From: Gammaproteobacteria bacterium
GTDB taxonomy: Bacteria; Pseudomonadota; Gammaproteobacteria; Pseudomonadales; Pseudohongiellaceae
Reading direction: 5' to 3'
Length of the DNA stretch: 41,479 bases
Assembly (NCBI GenBank): GCA_029244985.1
Contig: JAQWQD010000020.1
Coordinates: 1-41,479 of the forward strand
The notes under the pieces are model-generated. The model did no database searches. It worked only from the letters and a program-made list of their open reading frames with translations, and was not told the origin of the DNA. A program made the position numbers and the translations under genes. Below are positions 1 to 8,614 of this stretch, piece by piece (the first letter of the stretch is position 1; each line of letters opens with the position of its first letter).

Positions 1-240
1 TTCCTTCAATGAATTATCGCTAGTGTGCTTACCAGTCAAAGCATAAGGAGATAAAGCTAATTTGCGGTCTTTGCAGAAATCACATAACAGCGCAGAGCGA
101 GACGCCTTGGCGATAGCCACGCGATCGGCACCCGACCACCAGGAGCCGGGCTGCGCAAGTCGCTGCCAGAATCCACTGAATTCTTTTTTTATGTCTTCTC
201 GAATAGAGAAGGGCGCATTACTGTAATTAAAGAATGCCAT
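1..240 (-). CDS. AhpD/carboxymuconolactone decarboxylase-like protein, C-terminus cut by window edge
   Basis: Reading the minus strand from the ATG at 238-240, the frame stays open for 80 codons to the window edge, so only the N-terminal part is present. It reads MAFFNYSNAPFSIREDIKKE, then a Trp-rich segment, then ADRVAIAKASRSALLCDFC. The helical stretch ending in CDFC (CxxC) followed by basic residues and LALSP resembles alkylhydroperoxidase-like proteins, where the CxxC is the redox centre. The match is by pattern only and the rest of the fold is outside the window. It is divergent from the nitronate monooxygenase gene, with a 201-base gap holding the promoters of both. The CxxC here carries ordinary cysteines, in contrast to the TGA-containing redoxin further on. 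Confidence 0.55.
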   Translation of the reverse strand, partial: MAFFNYSNAPFSIREDIKKEFSGFWQRLAQPGSWWSGADRVAIAKASRSALLCDFCKDRKLALSPYALTGKHTSDNSLKE

Positions 241-441
241 TGTCATTTGCCGAAAAGAATACCACTGACAGTAGTGTGACTCTTTTGGCACTAAAAATCC
301 TTAGTTTTTCAAACCCAAATGATCGAATTAAGAGAATAAAATCAAGGCTACGAGAGATTCATGCTGCGCATAGCAAATTTGATGGTATAGAATAGCCTCC
401 GAATTTTCTGATCATCCATTAATAGTCTTGAGGAAGTGTAA

Positions 442-1407
442 GTGTCAATCCCCGAATCCATGCAAGGACGTCTATCAGTGCCAGCCGTAGGGGCACCTCT
501 TTTTATCATTTCAAATCCAGATCTTGTTATCGCCCAATGCAAAGCAGGGGTAGTTGGCTCGTTTCCAGCCCTCAACGCCAGACCGGCAGAAGTACTTGAT
601 CAGTGGTTGGTACGTATCAACGAAGAGTTAGACGCCCATAATCAGAAAAATCCGGATAATCCCGCCGCTCCCTATGCAGTGAATCAGATTGTCCACGGAT
701 CCAATGACAGACTGATGCATGATGTAGAGGCTTGTGTAAAACATAAAGTACCAGTTGTAATTACTTCATTAGGAGCCCGGCCAGAAGTATTTGAAGCAAT
801 TCATTCCTATGGTGGAATTTGCTTGCATGATGTTATTAATAATCGGTTTGCTCACAAGGCTATAGAAAAAGGAGCTGATGGCTTAATTTGTGTTGCAGCT
901 GGCGCTGGCGGACATGCTGGAACCTTGTCTCCCATGGCCTTTATTCAGGAAGTGCGGGAATGGTTCGATGGACCTTTATTGCTTTCTGGCGCTATCTCAA
1001 CTGGCGATGGAATCTTGGCAGCATTGGCAATGGGCGCCGATCTTGGCTACATTGGTTCAGCTTTCATTGCTACGGAAGAAGCTAACGCGGACCCTGCCTA
1101 TAAAGAAGCATTGGTAGAACATGCCGCCGCAGATATTGTTTATACGAATTTGTTTACTGGTGTACATGGCAACTACCTGAAAACTTCAATTGAGAATGCG
1201 GGGCTTGATCCGGATGATCTGCCTGAGAGCGACCCTTCAAAGATGCAGTTTGGATCTGGTGGAAGTAATAAATCAAAGGCGTGGAAAGATATTTGGGGCT
1301 GCGGCCAGGGCATTAACGCAATTAAAGCAGTGCAGCCAACGGCAGAGCTCGTGGCTCGACTCAAAGAGGAATTCCTGCATGCACAACAGCGAGTTTCTTC
1401 TGCTTAG
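442..1407 (+). CDS. Nitronate monooxygenase (2-nitropropane dioxygenase family)
   Basis: Predicted FMN-dependent TIM-barrel enzyme of 321 residues that oxidises alkyl nitronates to carbonyl compounds and nitrite, in the cytoplasm (no signal peptide). The family signature is visible: VAAGAGGHAG at about 151-160 with the catalytic-type histidine at 158, followed by the FMN-phosphate region GAISTGDGI and MGADLGYIGSAF at about 183-208. The start is a GTG with AGGAA 6 bases upstream; no better ATG is available before residue 7. Length is normal for the family. Some enoyl-ACP reductases (FabK) and other barrel flavoproteins are close relatives, so the exact substrate is inferred. It is transcribed away from the AhpD-like gene. 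Confidence 0.85.
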   Translation: MSIPESMQGRLSVPAVGAPLFIISNPDLVIAQCKAGVVGSFPALNARPAEVLDQWLVRINEELDAHNQKNPDNPAAPYAVNQIVHGSNDRLMHDVEACVKHKVPVVITSLGARPEVFEAIHSYGGICLHDVINNRFAHKAIEKGADGLICVAAGAGGHAGTLSPMAFIQEVREWFDGPLLLSGAISTGDGILAALAMGADLGYIGSAFIATEEANADPAYKEALVEHAAADIVYTNLFTGVHGNYLKTSIENAGLDPDDLPESDPSKMQFGSGGSNKSKAWKDIWGCGQGINAIKAVQPTAELVARLKEEFLHAQQRVSSA

Positions 1408-1514
1408 ACAATTGAGACTGCAATCCTTAGTCCGGTAGATATTTACTCTCCCATTGGACCGCGCTACAGTAAAGGCTTAGAGCTCATCAAAAATAACAAA
1501 TAAGGGCGATTGCT

Positions 1515-2408
1515 ATGGTTTACATAAATAAGGGCGATAGCCTAATTTCTGTGCTTCTTTTAAGTTGGCTTGTGCTGCCATTGCAAGCAGCTGGGCAGGA
1601 TTTCGATAACATCGAGATCACCACAAATCACGTTAAAGATAATATCTATTACCTCGAAGGTAGTGGCGGTAACATTGGCGTTATTGTTGGAGATGATGGT
1701 GTCCTAATTGTCGATAATCAATTTGCCCCTCTTAGCAATAAAATAGAAGCGGCAATTACTGATTTGTCCGAGTTACCTGTAACCTTCGCGGTAAATTCTC
1801 ACTTTCATTATGACCACACTGACGGCAATGAAAATTTTGGCAAGGCTGGCGCTTTTATTGTTGCACAAGAAAATGCCAGGCGTCGCATGGAATCCACTCA
1901 AGTACTTTCAAATGGTCGTGCTCAAGAACGCTATGATGAAGTTGGTCTCCCTAAGATTACTTTCACAGACACAATGCGTTTCTACTTTAACGATGAGCCC
2001 ATTGACCTAATCCATACTGGTCCTGGCCATACGGATGGGGATGCACAAGTCTATTTCCGTGAATCAAATGTTATTCATACTGGCGATATGTTCGTTCGGT
2101 ATGTATTGCCATTTGTTGACCAAAACAATGGTGGATCACTTGACGGCATGATTGAAGCTACAGATAGACTGGCCAGTATCATTAATAATGACACTATTAT
2201 TATTCCTGGCCACGGTCAGTTATCAAACCGCAATGATTTGTTGAATTACCGCGACATGTTGGTAACCATTCGTGGCAATTTAACTCGCGCTAAAGTGCAG
2301 GCAATGTCACCTCAGGAAATGCTGGACACAGAACCGGCAGACGGATTTGCACCAGCTAGCGACGGTACTAACCAGTGGTTATTGCGTGCCTATGATGAGT
2401 ATCGCTAG
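1515..2408 (+). CDS. Secreted metallo-beta-lactamase-fold hydrolase
   Basis: A 297-residue protein with an N-terminal hydrophobic signal (ISVLLLSWLVLPLQAAG) and so probably periplasmic. The full zinc-binding set of the MBL fold is present: HFHYDH at 96-101, His172 in GPGHTDGD, Asp191 in HTGD and His223 in PGHG. These positions suit a binuclear zinc hydrolase of the glyoxalase II/B3-like type. The substrate cannot be read from the sequence; esters, thioesters or lactones are all possible, and there is no reason to call it an antibiotic resistance enzyme. It lies 107 bases after the nitronate monooxygenase. The ribosome binding site is weak (AGGG upstream of the ATG). The C-terminal 60 residues form a helical tail typical of environmental members. 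Confidence 0.8.
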   Translation: MVYINKGDSLISVLLLSWLVLPLQAAGQDFDNIEITTNHVKDNIYYLEGSGGNIGVIVGDDGVLIVDNQFAPLSNKIEAAITDLSELPVTFAVNSHFHYDHTDGNENFGKAGAFIVAQENARRRMESTQVLSNGRAQERYDEVGLPKITFTDTMRFYFNDEPIDLIHTGPGHTDGDAQVYFRESNVIHTGDMFVRYVLPFVDQNNGGSLDGMIEATDRLASIINNDTIIIPGHGQLSNRNDLLNYRDMLVTIRGNLTRAKVQAMSPQEMLDTEPADGFAPASDGTNQWLLRAYDEYR

Positions 2409-2492
2409 CTACTATTTTTTGAATTTTCGTAATTTCTTAAGCGGAGTAAAGAGCATTGTGTTGTTTGCTCTGTTTTCTTTTGGGGAATATAG

Positions 2493-2858
2493 ATGTCAGA
2501 TCAGGAAGCAATTCAGAATGTTATACGTGTTTATTTCGATTGTATGTATGAATCGGATCCAGAAAAAGCAAGAAAAGCATTTCATCCTAATGCAAAAATA
2601 ACAGGCTACTTACCCGATGGGTTTTATGAGATGAGTGTTGAAGATTTCGCGGATTTTGTTGCAGCGCAGAATCCTTCTCCAAAAGTGAAGGGAGACCCTG
2701 AAGTTCTTGAAATTGTGTCCTTGGAAATTGCAGGTAACACCGCCGCAGTGCGTGTAAGAGATCAATATTTGGGAATGACTTTTCTTGATACGTTGTCGAT
2801 GCTAAAAATCGATGAGCAGTGGTTCATTTATAACAAGTTATTCCATGTAGAATCTTAG
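2493..2858 (+). CDS. NTF2-like (SnoaL / putative lumazine-binding type) protein
   Basis: A 121-residue cytoplasmic protein with the cone-shaped alpha+beta pattern of the NTF2-like superfamily. It opens with SDQEAIQNVIRVYFDCMYES, the usual first helix, followed by a FHPNAKITGY strand and ends with the paired strands AAVRVRDQYLG and DEQWFIYNKLFHVES. The form closest by eye is the 'putative lumazine-binding' subgroup, small proteins of unknown function; the name does not imply proven lumazine binding. A GGGGA ribosome binding site sits 6 bases before the ATG. It follows the secreted hydrolase by 84 bases in the same direction and could share its transcript. Confidence 0.7.
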   Translation: MSDQEAIQNVIRVYFDCMYESDPEKARKAFHPNAKITGYLPDGFYEMSVEDFADFVAAQNPSPKVKGDPEVLEIVSLEIAGNTAAVRVRDQYLGMTFLDTLSMLKIDEQWFIYNKLFHVES

Positions 2859-3322
2859 AAACTTCCAGAGTTTTTTTAAACAAACAAGAAATCAATTCCG
2901 AACCTGTTTGCGAGGCCTAATCCGGCATGACCGGGTTCATTCGAATCTGACCCTGTTCCCCTGGACCTTGGAGAAAATGAACGACTGATCAAGCTTCTGA
3001 TGGGCTATAGTTCGCGCTTAGATAGGCTTAATAGCGATATTCCTCCCCATGAAACGATATTCTGTCGATTGAGAAAGCGTTTTTCAAGGGACTGGTGATT
3101 AAGCAGCCGGAGGGAAGAGATATTAGTGATATGCAGGGTATACGAGTTAAATTCATAACTTCTTTTTTGAGCCACTACTATTAAGCTACAGTTATCTTAC
3201 CCTCGACACCCATATCAAAGTAATGAGTCAGCGAATTAATGTGCGGGTCGGCAAGCTTGCTATTTACTCCAAGTATCGTTCAACATACATATAAAATTAT
3301 TGGAATAATTCTGGAAGCACTA
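2859..3322. other. Long intergenic region with possible decayed coding remnants
   Basis: This 464-base gap has no intact gene. A 7-bp stem with a five-base loop lies at 2919-2937 (AATCCGG/CCGGGTT, one G-U pair), without a T-tract. From 2931 to 3098 one plus-strand frame is open for 55 codons without a start codon and has protein-like composition (…GENERLIKLLMGYSSRLDRL…, ending RKRFSRDW). An overlapping shifted frame to about 3183 also looks protein-like (…FFKGLVIKQPEG…). This is compatible with a frameshifted gene remnant, but I recognise no family. The promoter of the following oxidoreductase should lie in the A+T-rich 3180-3310 part. Confidence 0.35.
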
Positions 3323-4399
3323 ATGAGCAAACCCTGGCGTATCGCAGGCATCGACTTTGAGCACTTTCATATGGGTGATAATTTACGGATGGCATTTGAG
3401 CATCCTAACGTGGATGTTGTGGGCATCTGTGATGTAAGCGCAGAGAAGATGGCATGGAGTATTGAGAATTTCAATATTCCAGTAGAGAAAGTATTTTCGG
3501 ACTTGCGGGAATGTGTGGAGTCCACGCAGCCTGACATTGTCTTGTTATGTCCCGCCACCGGCAGGCATGCTGAAGCAGTAGAAGAAATAGCTCATTTTGG
3601 TTGTCACATAATAATGGAAAAACCTTTCGCCTCGACTCTCGCCGAAGCGGATAGAATGCTCGCTGCTCTGTCTGCTGAGCAATGCCTCGCCATCAATTGG
3701 CCACTGGCTTGGCATCCCTCCCACATTACCGCAAAACGTCTTATTGACGGTGGCCAAATAGGTGATGTCTTGGAAGTGCATTATTATGATGGAAATCGTG
3801 GGCCGCTTTGGCATGTGGCAGGCAAAGAAAAAACTACTGCCGAAGAAGTGGCTGCGGGGAAACCAGATAGTTGGTTTTACAAGCCATCGCTCGGGGGAGG
3901 TTCTCTACTAGACTATCTTGGTTACGGGACTACGCTGGGAACTTGGTTTCACGATGGAAAATCACCAACCGATGTAACGGCGATGACTTACGTGCCAACA
4001 GGACTTGAAGTGGATGAGCATAGTGTCACGATTGCCAAATATGACCATGGACTTTCAAAATTTGAAACTCGTTGGGGTACGTTTTCTGATTCTTGGTCAA
4101 ACCAGCCACAACCAAAATGTGGATTTGTAATTGTAGGCACCGAAGGAACTATTTCCAATTATGATTATGAGTCTAAGGTAAGAGTGCAATCTCACGAACA
4201 GCCCGAAGGCTTTGAAATAAATGTTGACGTTATAGAGGCACCTTTCCAGAATCCAATTCAATATGTGATTCATTGCTTAGAGAACGGCTTACCAATTGAA
4301 GGTCCTTTGTCACCAGAAATTAGCCGCATCGGCCAGCAAATTGTTGATACCGCATTTCAAAGTGCGAAAGAGGGGCGAAATCTTCCTCTAATTACGTAG
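3323..4399 (+). CDS. Gfo/Idh/MocA family oxidoreductase
   Basis: A 358-residue predicted NAD(P)-dependent oxidoreductase acting on a sugar, inositol or related polyol derivative in the cytoplasm. The EKP signature (IIMEKPF, Glu-Lys-Pro at 99-101) and the following family pattern (ASTLAEADRML, then GGGSLLDYLGYG) support the assignment. I chose the ATG at 3323, which has GGAAG 5 bases upstream and gives an immediate Rossmann strand (KPWRIAGIDFEHFH). The frame extends upstream to 3239 but those 28 residues look like read-through of the leader. The nucleotide-binding loop is unusual: GIDFEHFHMGD stands where most members have a GxGxxG motif. The substrate cannot be assigned; no sugar-pathway neighbours are adjacent. 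Confidence 0.8.
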   Translation: MSKPWRIAGIDFEHFHMGDNLRMAFEHPNVDVVGICDVSAEKMAWSIENFNIPVEKVFSDLRECVESTQPDIVLLCPATGRHAEAVEEIAHFGCHIIMEKPFASTLAEADRMLAALSAEQCLAINWPLAWHPSHITAKRLIDGGQIGDVLEVHYYDGNRGPLWHVAGKEKTTAEEVAAGKPDSWFYKPSLGGGSLLDYLGYGTTLGTWFHDGKSPTDVTAMTYVPTGLEVDEHSVTIAKYDHGLSKFETRWGTFSDSWSNQPQPKCGFVIVGTEGTISNYDYESKVRVQSHEQPEGFEINVDVIEAPFQNPIQYVIHCLENGLPIEGPLSPEISRIGQQIVDTAFQSAKEGRNLPLIT

Positions 4400-4541
4400 T
4401 AGCAGATCTAAAAACGTAAACAAAGAGTTGGAGTATAATCTGTCGCATACTTACTTACAGAAGGTTCACAAACAAATCAATAGAATTAATAAAATTAACA
4501 GAGAAAGCACAGGAATTAAATTTCTCGAGAGGTAATTATCG

Positions 4542-5384
4542 ATGAAGTTCAAAGAGAAAGTTCTTAATTTCACCTTCATGCTTGGTTGTTTCAGTGCTTA
4601 TGGGCAGGACAATGAGCCTGAACTTGTTATAGAAAATCCCAACGCGATGTTTATCCAACAGCAAAGGGCTCTGCCGCCCGCTGAAGTGATTGGAAGGGGT
4701 GATGATTTGTACCAAGTGAATTGTCGGCTTTGTCATGGCCCAGATCTAAGGGGTGGCGATCAGGGCGGTCCAAACCTCCTACGTTCAGAGGCAGTGCTAA
4801 ATGATATTGAAGGCGAAGTGATTGGAGTAGCAGTACTTAACGGCCAAGGTAGGATGCCTTCGTTCGATAATTTCAGTAACAACGACATCGCCGCTATCGC
4901 TGGCTATATCCATTCTGTAAAAGCCACCTCAGAAGGACAAGGTAGTACACCTCCAGTAGATTATGATCTGGATATATTGGTAGGCGATGCAGCTGCCGGC
5001 GAGCGGTACTTCAATCAAGAATGTGTAAGTTGCCATTCGGTAACCGGCGATCTAGAAGGTATCTCGAGCCGAATTATTGATGATTACACAATGCAGAATA
5101 CCTGGGTCGCGGGGGGTAGACGGCAGGCAGGTCAAGGTGGATTGCTGACCAAGGCGACGGTAACTCTATCCGGTGGCGAATTAGTAGAGGGTCGACTTCT
5201 ACGCTACGACGATTTCTTTATTAGTTTGCGAACTGAGGATGGGAGCTATCGGAGTTTTACTCGACGAGGAGATTCTCCCACAGTGGAGCTTGATGACCCA
5301 CTAACTCGTCATAGAGAATTATGGGGAGAGCTAACAGATAGCAACATCCATGATGTGACGGCTTATCTGGAGACGATAAAATGA
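4542..5384 (+). CDS. Secreted diheme cytochrome c, partner of the downstream PQQ dehydrogenase
   Basis: A 280-residue protein with a short signal (…FTFMLGCFSAYGQD) and two CxxCH heme-binding sites, CRLCH at 61-65 and CVSCH at 161-165. Domain 1 is an ordinary class I cytochrome with a likely axial Met105 (GRMPSF). Domain 2 is unusual: after its heme site comes a block of short strands (VTLSGGELVEGRLLRYDDFFISLRTEDG) before a final helix containing DVTAYLETIK, as if a small beta-barrel were inserted. It overlaps the PQQ dehydrogenase by 4 bases (ATGA), so it very likely accepts that enzyme's electrons in the periplasm. AGAGG lies 9 bases before the ATG. A perfect TATAAT at 4434-4439 may be the -10 box, but no good -35 accompanies it. 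Confidence 0.85.
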   Translation: MKFKEKVLNFTFMLGCFSAYGQDNEPELVIENPNAMFIQQQRALPPAEVIGRGDDLYQVNCRLCHGPDLRGGDQGGPNLLRSEAVLNDIEGEVIGVAVLNGQGRMPSFDNFSNNDIAAIAGYIHSVKATSEGQGSTPPVDYDLDILVGDAAAGERYFNQECVSCHSVTGDLEGISSRIIDDYTMQNTWVAGGRRQAGQGGLLTKATVTLSGGELVEGRLLRYDDFFISLRTEDGSYRSFTRRGDSPTVELDDPLTRHRELWGELTDSNIHDVTAYLETIK

Positions 5385-7039
5385 GATATATGACCCTTTT
5401 TATTATTAGCATTCTAATTCCAGGGCTAGTAGTTGCCCAGAATTTTCTGGTTGACCCTGCAAAGCTAGCCAACACATTGGATGGCGATTGGGATACTTAT
5501 TCGGGAGATTATTCAGGGCGTCGCTATAGCAATCTAACTCAAGTTCACAAAGAAAATGTTTCTGATCTAACTCTCGCCTGGACTGCTGAAATTAATTTCA
5601 ATGTTCGCCGAGGCAATCGAGATGGCAATGGAATGGTTACCCAACTTGGAGGAGAAGGCCGCGGCGATATTGATATCAGGAGCGGATCAATTAAAGGATC
5701 TATCCTAGAAATCAATGGTATTCTTTATGTGACTGCTCCAGACCACGTATGGGCGATGGATGCACGCGATGGCAGCGAAATTTGGCACTATCATTGGGAG
5801 ACCCGGGGTGGAACTCATATTGCTAATCGTGGTGTAGCTATCTGGAATGACTCTGTCATTTTCGAAACGCCTGATAATTATCTAGTTTCGTTGAATGCCT
5901 ACACTGGGGCAGAAAACTGGCACACCGAACTTGCCAGTTTCGAATTACAATACTTTTCGACCATGGCACCTATAACAATTCGTGACCGGGTTATTGTAGG
6001 AACCGGCAACGATTTAGATCAACCCGGATTCGTTCAAGCCTTCGACGCTGAGACTGGTGAATTAATCTGGAAGTTCTATACCGTACCAATGAAAGAAGAC
6101 GATCCAGGTATTGAAACCTGGCCAAACTTGGATGCAGCTAGTCACGGGGGTGGTAATGCTTGGGTTCCTGGAGTTTATGACCCTGAAACAGATTTATATA
6201 TTTTTGGGACTGGTAACCCAACGCCAGGTTATACCGGTGTCGCGAGACCTGGAGACAACCTTTTTACCTGTTCGCTAGTTGCGGTAAACGTAACAACCGG
6301 TGAAATGGAATGGTATTTTCAAACCTCGCCCCATGACACTCATGACTGGGATTCAGCTCAAACACCTATTCTTATCGACGGAGTTATCGATGGGCAGCCA
6401 CGTAAATTAGTTTCCACGGCAGCGCGCAATGGGTTCTTTTTTACTGTTGATAGAGTGACTGGCGAGCACATCGTTACTAATAAGTATTCCCGAACAGCGA
6501 ATTGGGAATCCCATGTACGAGAAACTGGCGAACCAGAACCTAATCCGGTTAAAGAAGCAACAATTCCAGGTACTCTCGTTTCCCCAGTAGAAGGAGGGGT
6601 AGCGAATTGGCAACCCCCTGCCTTTAACCCCGATACAGGTCTTTTTTATACTCAGGAAAACAATGGTTACAATATGCTTTATCTCACCGACCCTGATCCC
6701 CGTGGTTCCATGGGGTTAGGCGGGAAATCAAGGGCAGAAGTAGGCTCAATCCAAAGCGCTTTTCAGGCTATCGATTATCGTACTGGTGAAGCAGTATGGC
6801 GGCATGAGTGGCCGGGAGGAGGAGGAGTAAATTCTGGGGTACTTACCACGGCCTCCGGATTAGTTTTTACCGGTGACGGTAGAAACAATTTAGTTGCGTT
6901 CGATGGTTCCAATGGCGAATTGCTATGGAACACGCGAATTGGAAACATGAGCAACCCACCCCAGACCTTTATGGTTGATGGTAGGCAGTACTTGTTAGTA
7001 GCTGTTAGAGAACGATTATTTGCGTTTGTAATGTATTAA
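5381..7039 (+). CDS. PQQ-dependent alcohol dehydrogenase-type quinoprotein
   Basis: A 552-residue periplasmic quinoprotein with a Sec signal (MRYMTLFIISILIPGLVVAQ) and an eight-bladed propeller, shown by repeated AxDxxTGExxW-type tryptophan-docking motifs (WAMDARDGSEIW, VSLNAYTGAENW, QAFDAETGELIW, VAVNVTTGEMEW). It should oxidise a primary alcohol or aldehyde and pass electrons to the cytochrome encoded just upstream. The catalytic-base region reads SPHDTHDWDSA with Asp322 as predicted base and an aspartate two residues later (Asp324). In methanol/ethanol dehydrogenases that second Asp marks lanthanide users. Only one Cys lies in the mature protein, so the vicinal disulfide of classical methanol/ethanol dehydrogenases is absent. 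Start overlaps the cytochrome stop, meaning translational coupling. Substrate is not readable. Confidence 0.88.
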   Translation: MRYMTLFIISILIPGLVVAQNFLVDPAKLANTLDGDWDTYSGDYSGRRYSNLTQVHKENVSDLTLAWTAEINFNVRRGNRDGNGMVTQLGGEGRGDIDIRSGSIKGSILEINGILYVTAPDHVWAMDARDGSEIWHYHWETRGGTHIANRGVAIWNDSVIFETPDNYLVSLNAYTGAENWHTELASFELQYFSTMAPITIRDRVIVGTGNDLDQPGFVQAFDAETGELIWKFYTVPMKEDDPGIETWPNLDAASHGGGNAWVPGVYDPETDLYIFGTGNPTPGYTGVARPGDNLFTCSLVAVNVTTGEMEWYFQTSPHDTHDWDSAQTPILIDGVIDGQPRKLVSTAARNGFFFTVDRVTGEHIVTNKYSRTANWESHVRETGEPEPNPVKEATIPGTLVSPVEGGVANWQPPAFNPDTGLFYTQENNGYNMLYLTDPDPRGSMGLGGKSRAEVGSIQSAFQAIDYRTGEAVWRHEWPGGGGVNSGVLTTASGLVFTGDGRNNLVAFDGSNGELLWNTRIGNMSNPPQTFMVDGRQYLLVAVRERLFAFVMY

Positions 7040-7085
7040 ATTACAGCAACAAAAAGAATCCCATCGAAAATCTAAACTATTAGGC

Positions 7086-8465
7086 ATGAAGACCTTTTTC
7101 AAAACTGATCTTAGAATTACGAATAGTGTTTGTAATCACTTAGGTGTTGTTACTGCTCTCTTTCTTACAGCTTGTGTTGGGGCTCCGGTAAAAAACGAAC
7201 TGGAACCTTTCAATCGTCAAAGCGATTACGACTACTTTCTTCCGCTACTCCAAGATGCCGAGCTTTACCCAGTATTGCTAAATAATACCGGATTTGTTTG
7301 GCCGGTCTTGTCACAAGCAGCTGATACGGTGATGTTGGAATTTGTTGTCAGTGCCACTCAGGGCGTCAATCCAGCTATTGAAATCTCCTATGGGTCAGCG
7401 TCGTTTTTACAATATTTCGAAGAGGGTGGAGCTGGAAAGCGCTATTTGGATCTCACACCATTGTTGCAAACAGAAATCTCGACCGGTGACTCTGTAAAGA
7501 TGACAGCAATTGGCGCTAGTTGGTCATCTTTAGAAGGAACACTCGCCACCTTTAATAACAATATTGATCTTTCAAGCAAAACTTTAGTGATAGCTCCTCA
7601 TCCGGATGATGCTGAAATTGCTGCATTCGGATTCTACCAAGCAACGCAAGCTGATGTAGTCACAATCACCGCAGGTGATGCCGGTGGCTCTAATTTCGAG
7701 TATTTGTGGCCCGATCCTGGAGAGCAATATCGGGCAAAAGGATGGATAAGAACCCTTGATAGTTTGACCGTTCCTTTTCTTGGTGGACTAGGACCGGAAC
7801 AAGTTAGAAATCTTGGCTATTACGATGCGACTTTACGGCACTTATGGCAGCAGCGACCAAGTAGCGTTCCCGCTCCTCTTGCGGAACTAGAAGATCCTGG
7901 CTTTTTTCGCAAGCTTAATTTCGATAGTGAACTACGGCACAGACCATTCACATCTAATTGGCCATCTTTGGTAAATGATCTATTTAGTGAACTTGAGCGA
8001 GTTGAACCTGAAATTGTGATCGCACCCCATCCTTACCTCGACAGGCATGGAGACCATCAATTCGCTTCAATAGCGCTATTTGAAGCATTGAGTCGATGGG
8101 ATCGAGAAACTACGGTTCTACTCTATACGAATCATGCGGTTGGTAATGAAGCTTATCCATTGGGACCTCGTGATGGCATGACTGGTCTACCAGCATGGGA
8201 TGAAGGCAATCTTTTTATCACTGGTGTCTATTCACATCTGCTTGATACTGAGATTCAACGGAGAAAGCTACTTGCTGCAGAGGCAATGCATGATCTACGT
8301 CCTTTCGATCCCAGAGATGGTTCAGAGATTCAAACGATAGACCCTGACTACGACTATTTCAGGCGAGGACCACGACCCAACGAATTATTTTTAGTCACTA
8401 ACTTGTTAGGTACACGAGTAATTAGAACAGAGTTTCTGCGCAGTATTAGACAAGATCAATTGTGA
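7086..8465 (+). CDS. PIG-L/LmbE-type deacetylase, predicted lipoprotein
   Basis: A 459-residue protein with a lipobox-like LTAC (Cys30), so probably anchored to a periplasmic face of a membrane. The zinc-binding motif of the GlcNAc-PI/GlcNAc de-N-acetylase family is clear: APHPDDAE at 170-177, with the distal histidine in LDRHGDH (His324). Such enzymes hydrolyse N-acetyl groups from amino sugars or related conjugates. About 160 residues precede the catalytic domain, forming a beta-rich region (…DTVMLEFVVSATQGV…) that could be an accessory binding domain. The gene starts 46 bases after the PQQ dehydrogenase. Only a weak AGG precedes the ATG. The n-region before the lipobox is long for a lipoprotein, so the anchoring is less certain than the catalytic call. 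Confidence 0.78.
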   Translation: MKTFFKTDLRITNSVCNHLGVVTALFLTACVGAPVKNELEPFNRQSDYDYFLPLLQDAELYPVLLNNTGFVWPVLSQAADTVMLEFVVSATQGVNPAIEISYGSASFLQYFEEGGAGKRYLDLTPLLQTEISTGDSVKMTAIGASWSSLEGTLATFNNNIDLSSKTLVIAPHPDDAEIAAFGFYQATQADVVTITAGDAGGSNFEYLWPDPGEQYRAKGWIRTLDSLTVPFLGGLGPEQVRNLGYYDATLRHLWQQRPSSVPAPLAELEDPGFFRKLNFDSELRHRPFTSNWPSLVNDLFSELERVEPEIVIAPHPYLDRHGDHQFASIALFEALSRWDRETTVLLYTNHAVGNEAYPLGPRDGMTGLPAWDEGNLFITGVYSHLLDTEIQRRKLLAAEAMHDLRPFDPRDGSEIQTIDPDYDYFRRGPRPNELFLVTNLLGTRVIRTEFLRSIRQDQL

Positions 8466-8614
8466 ATTGGCATGTGAAGAATGACGTTAAATCCTGCTAC
8501 ACTTGGACACTGCAAAAACGAAACTAAATAAAGAGACAAGAACGATACGCTCTAAAAGAAAGTAATTTGCAGATAGCAGTGCTTTGGATTTGAAAGAACT
8601 GAGGGAGAGCATAA

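Noticed and set aside
888..1117. Overlapping alternative-frame proteins within the nitronate monooxygenase gene
   Set aside because: They lie inside a well-supported gene and have no homology-like motifs. Similar shadow frames elsewhere were left out for the same reason.
1515..2408. Antibiotic-resistance metallo-beta-lactamase
   Set aside because: The zinc motif is shared by the whole fold superfamily and nothing specific to beta-lactam hydrolysis is visible.
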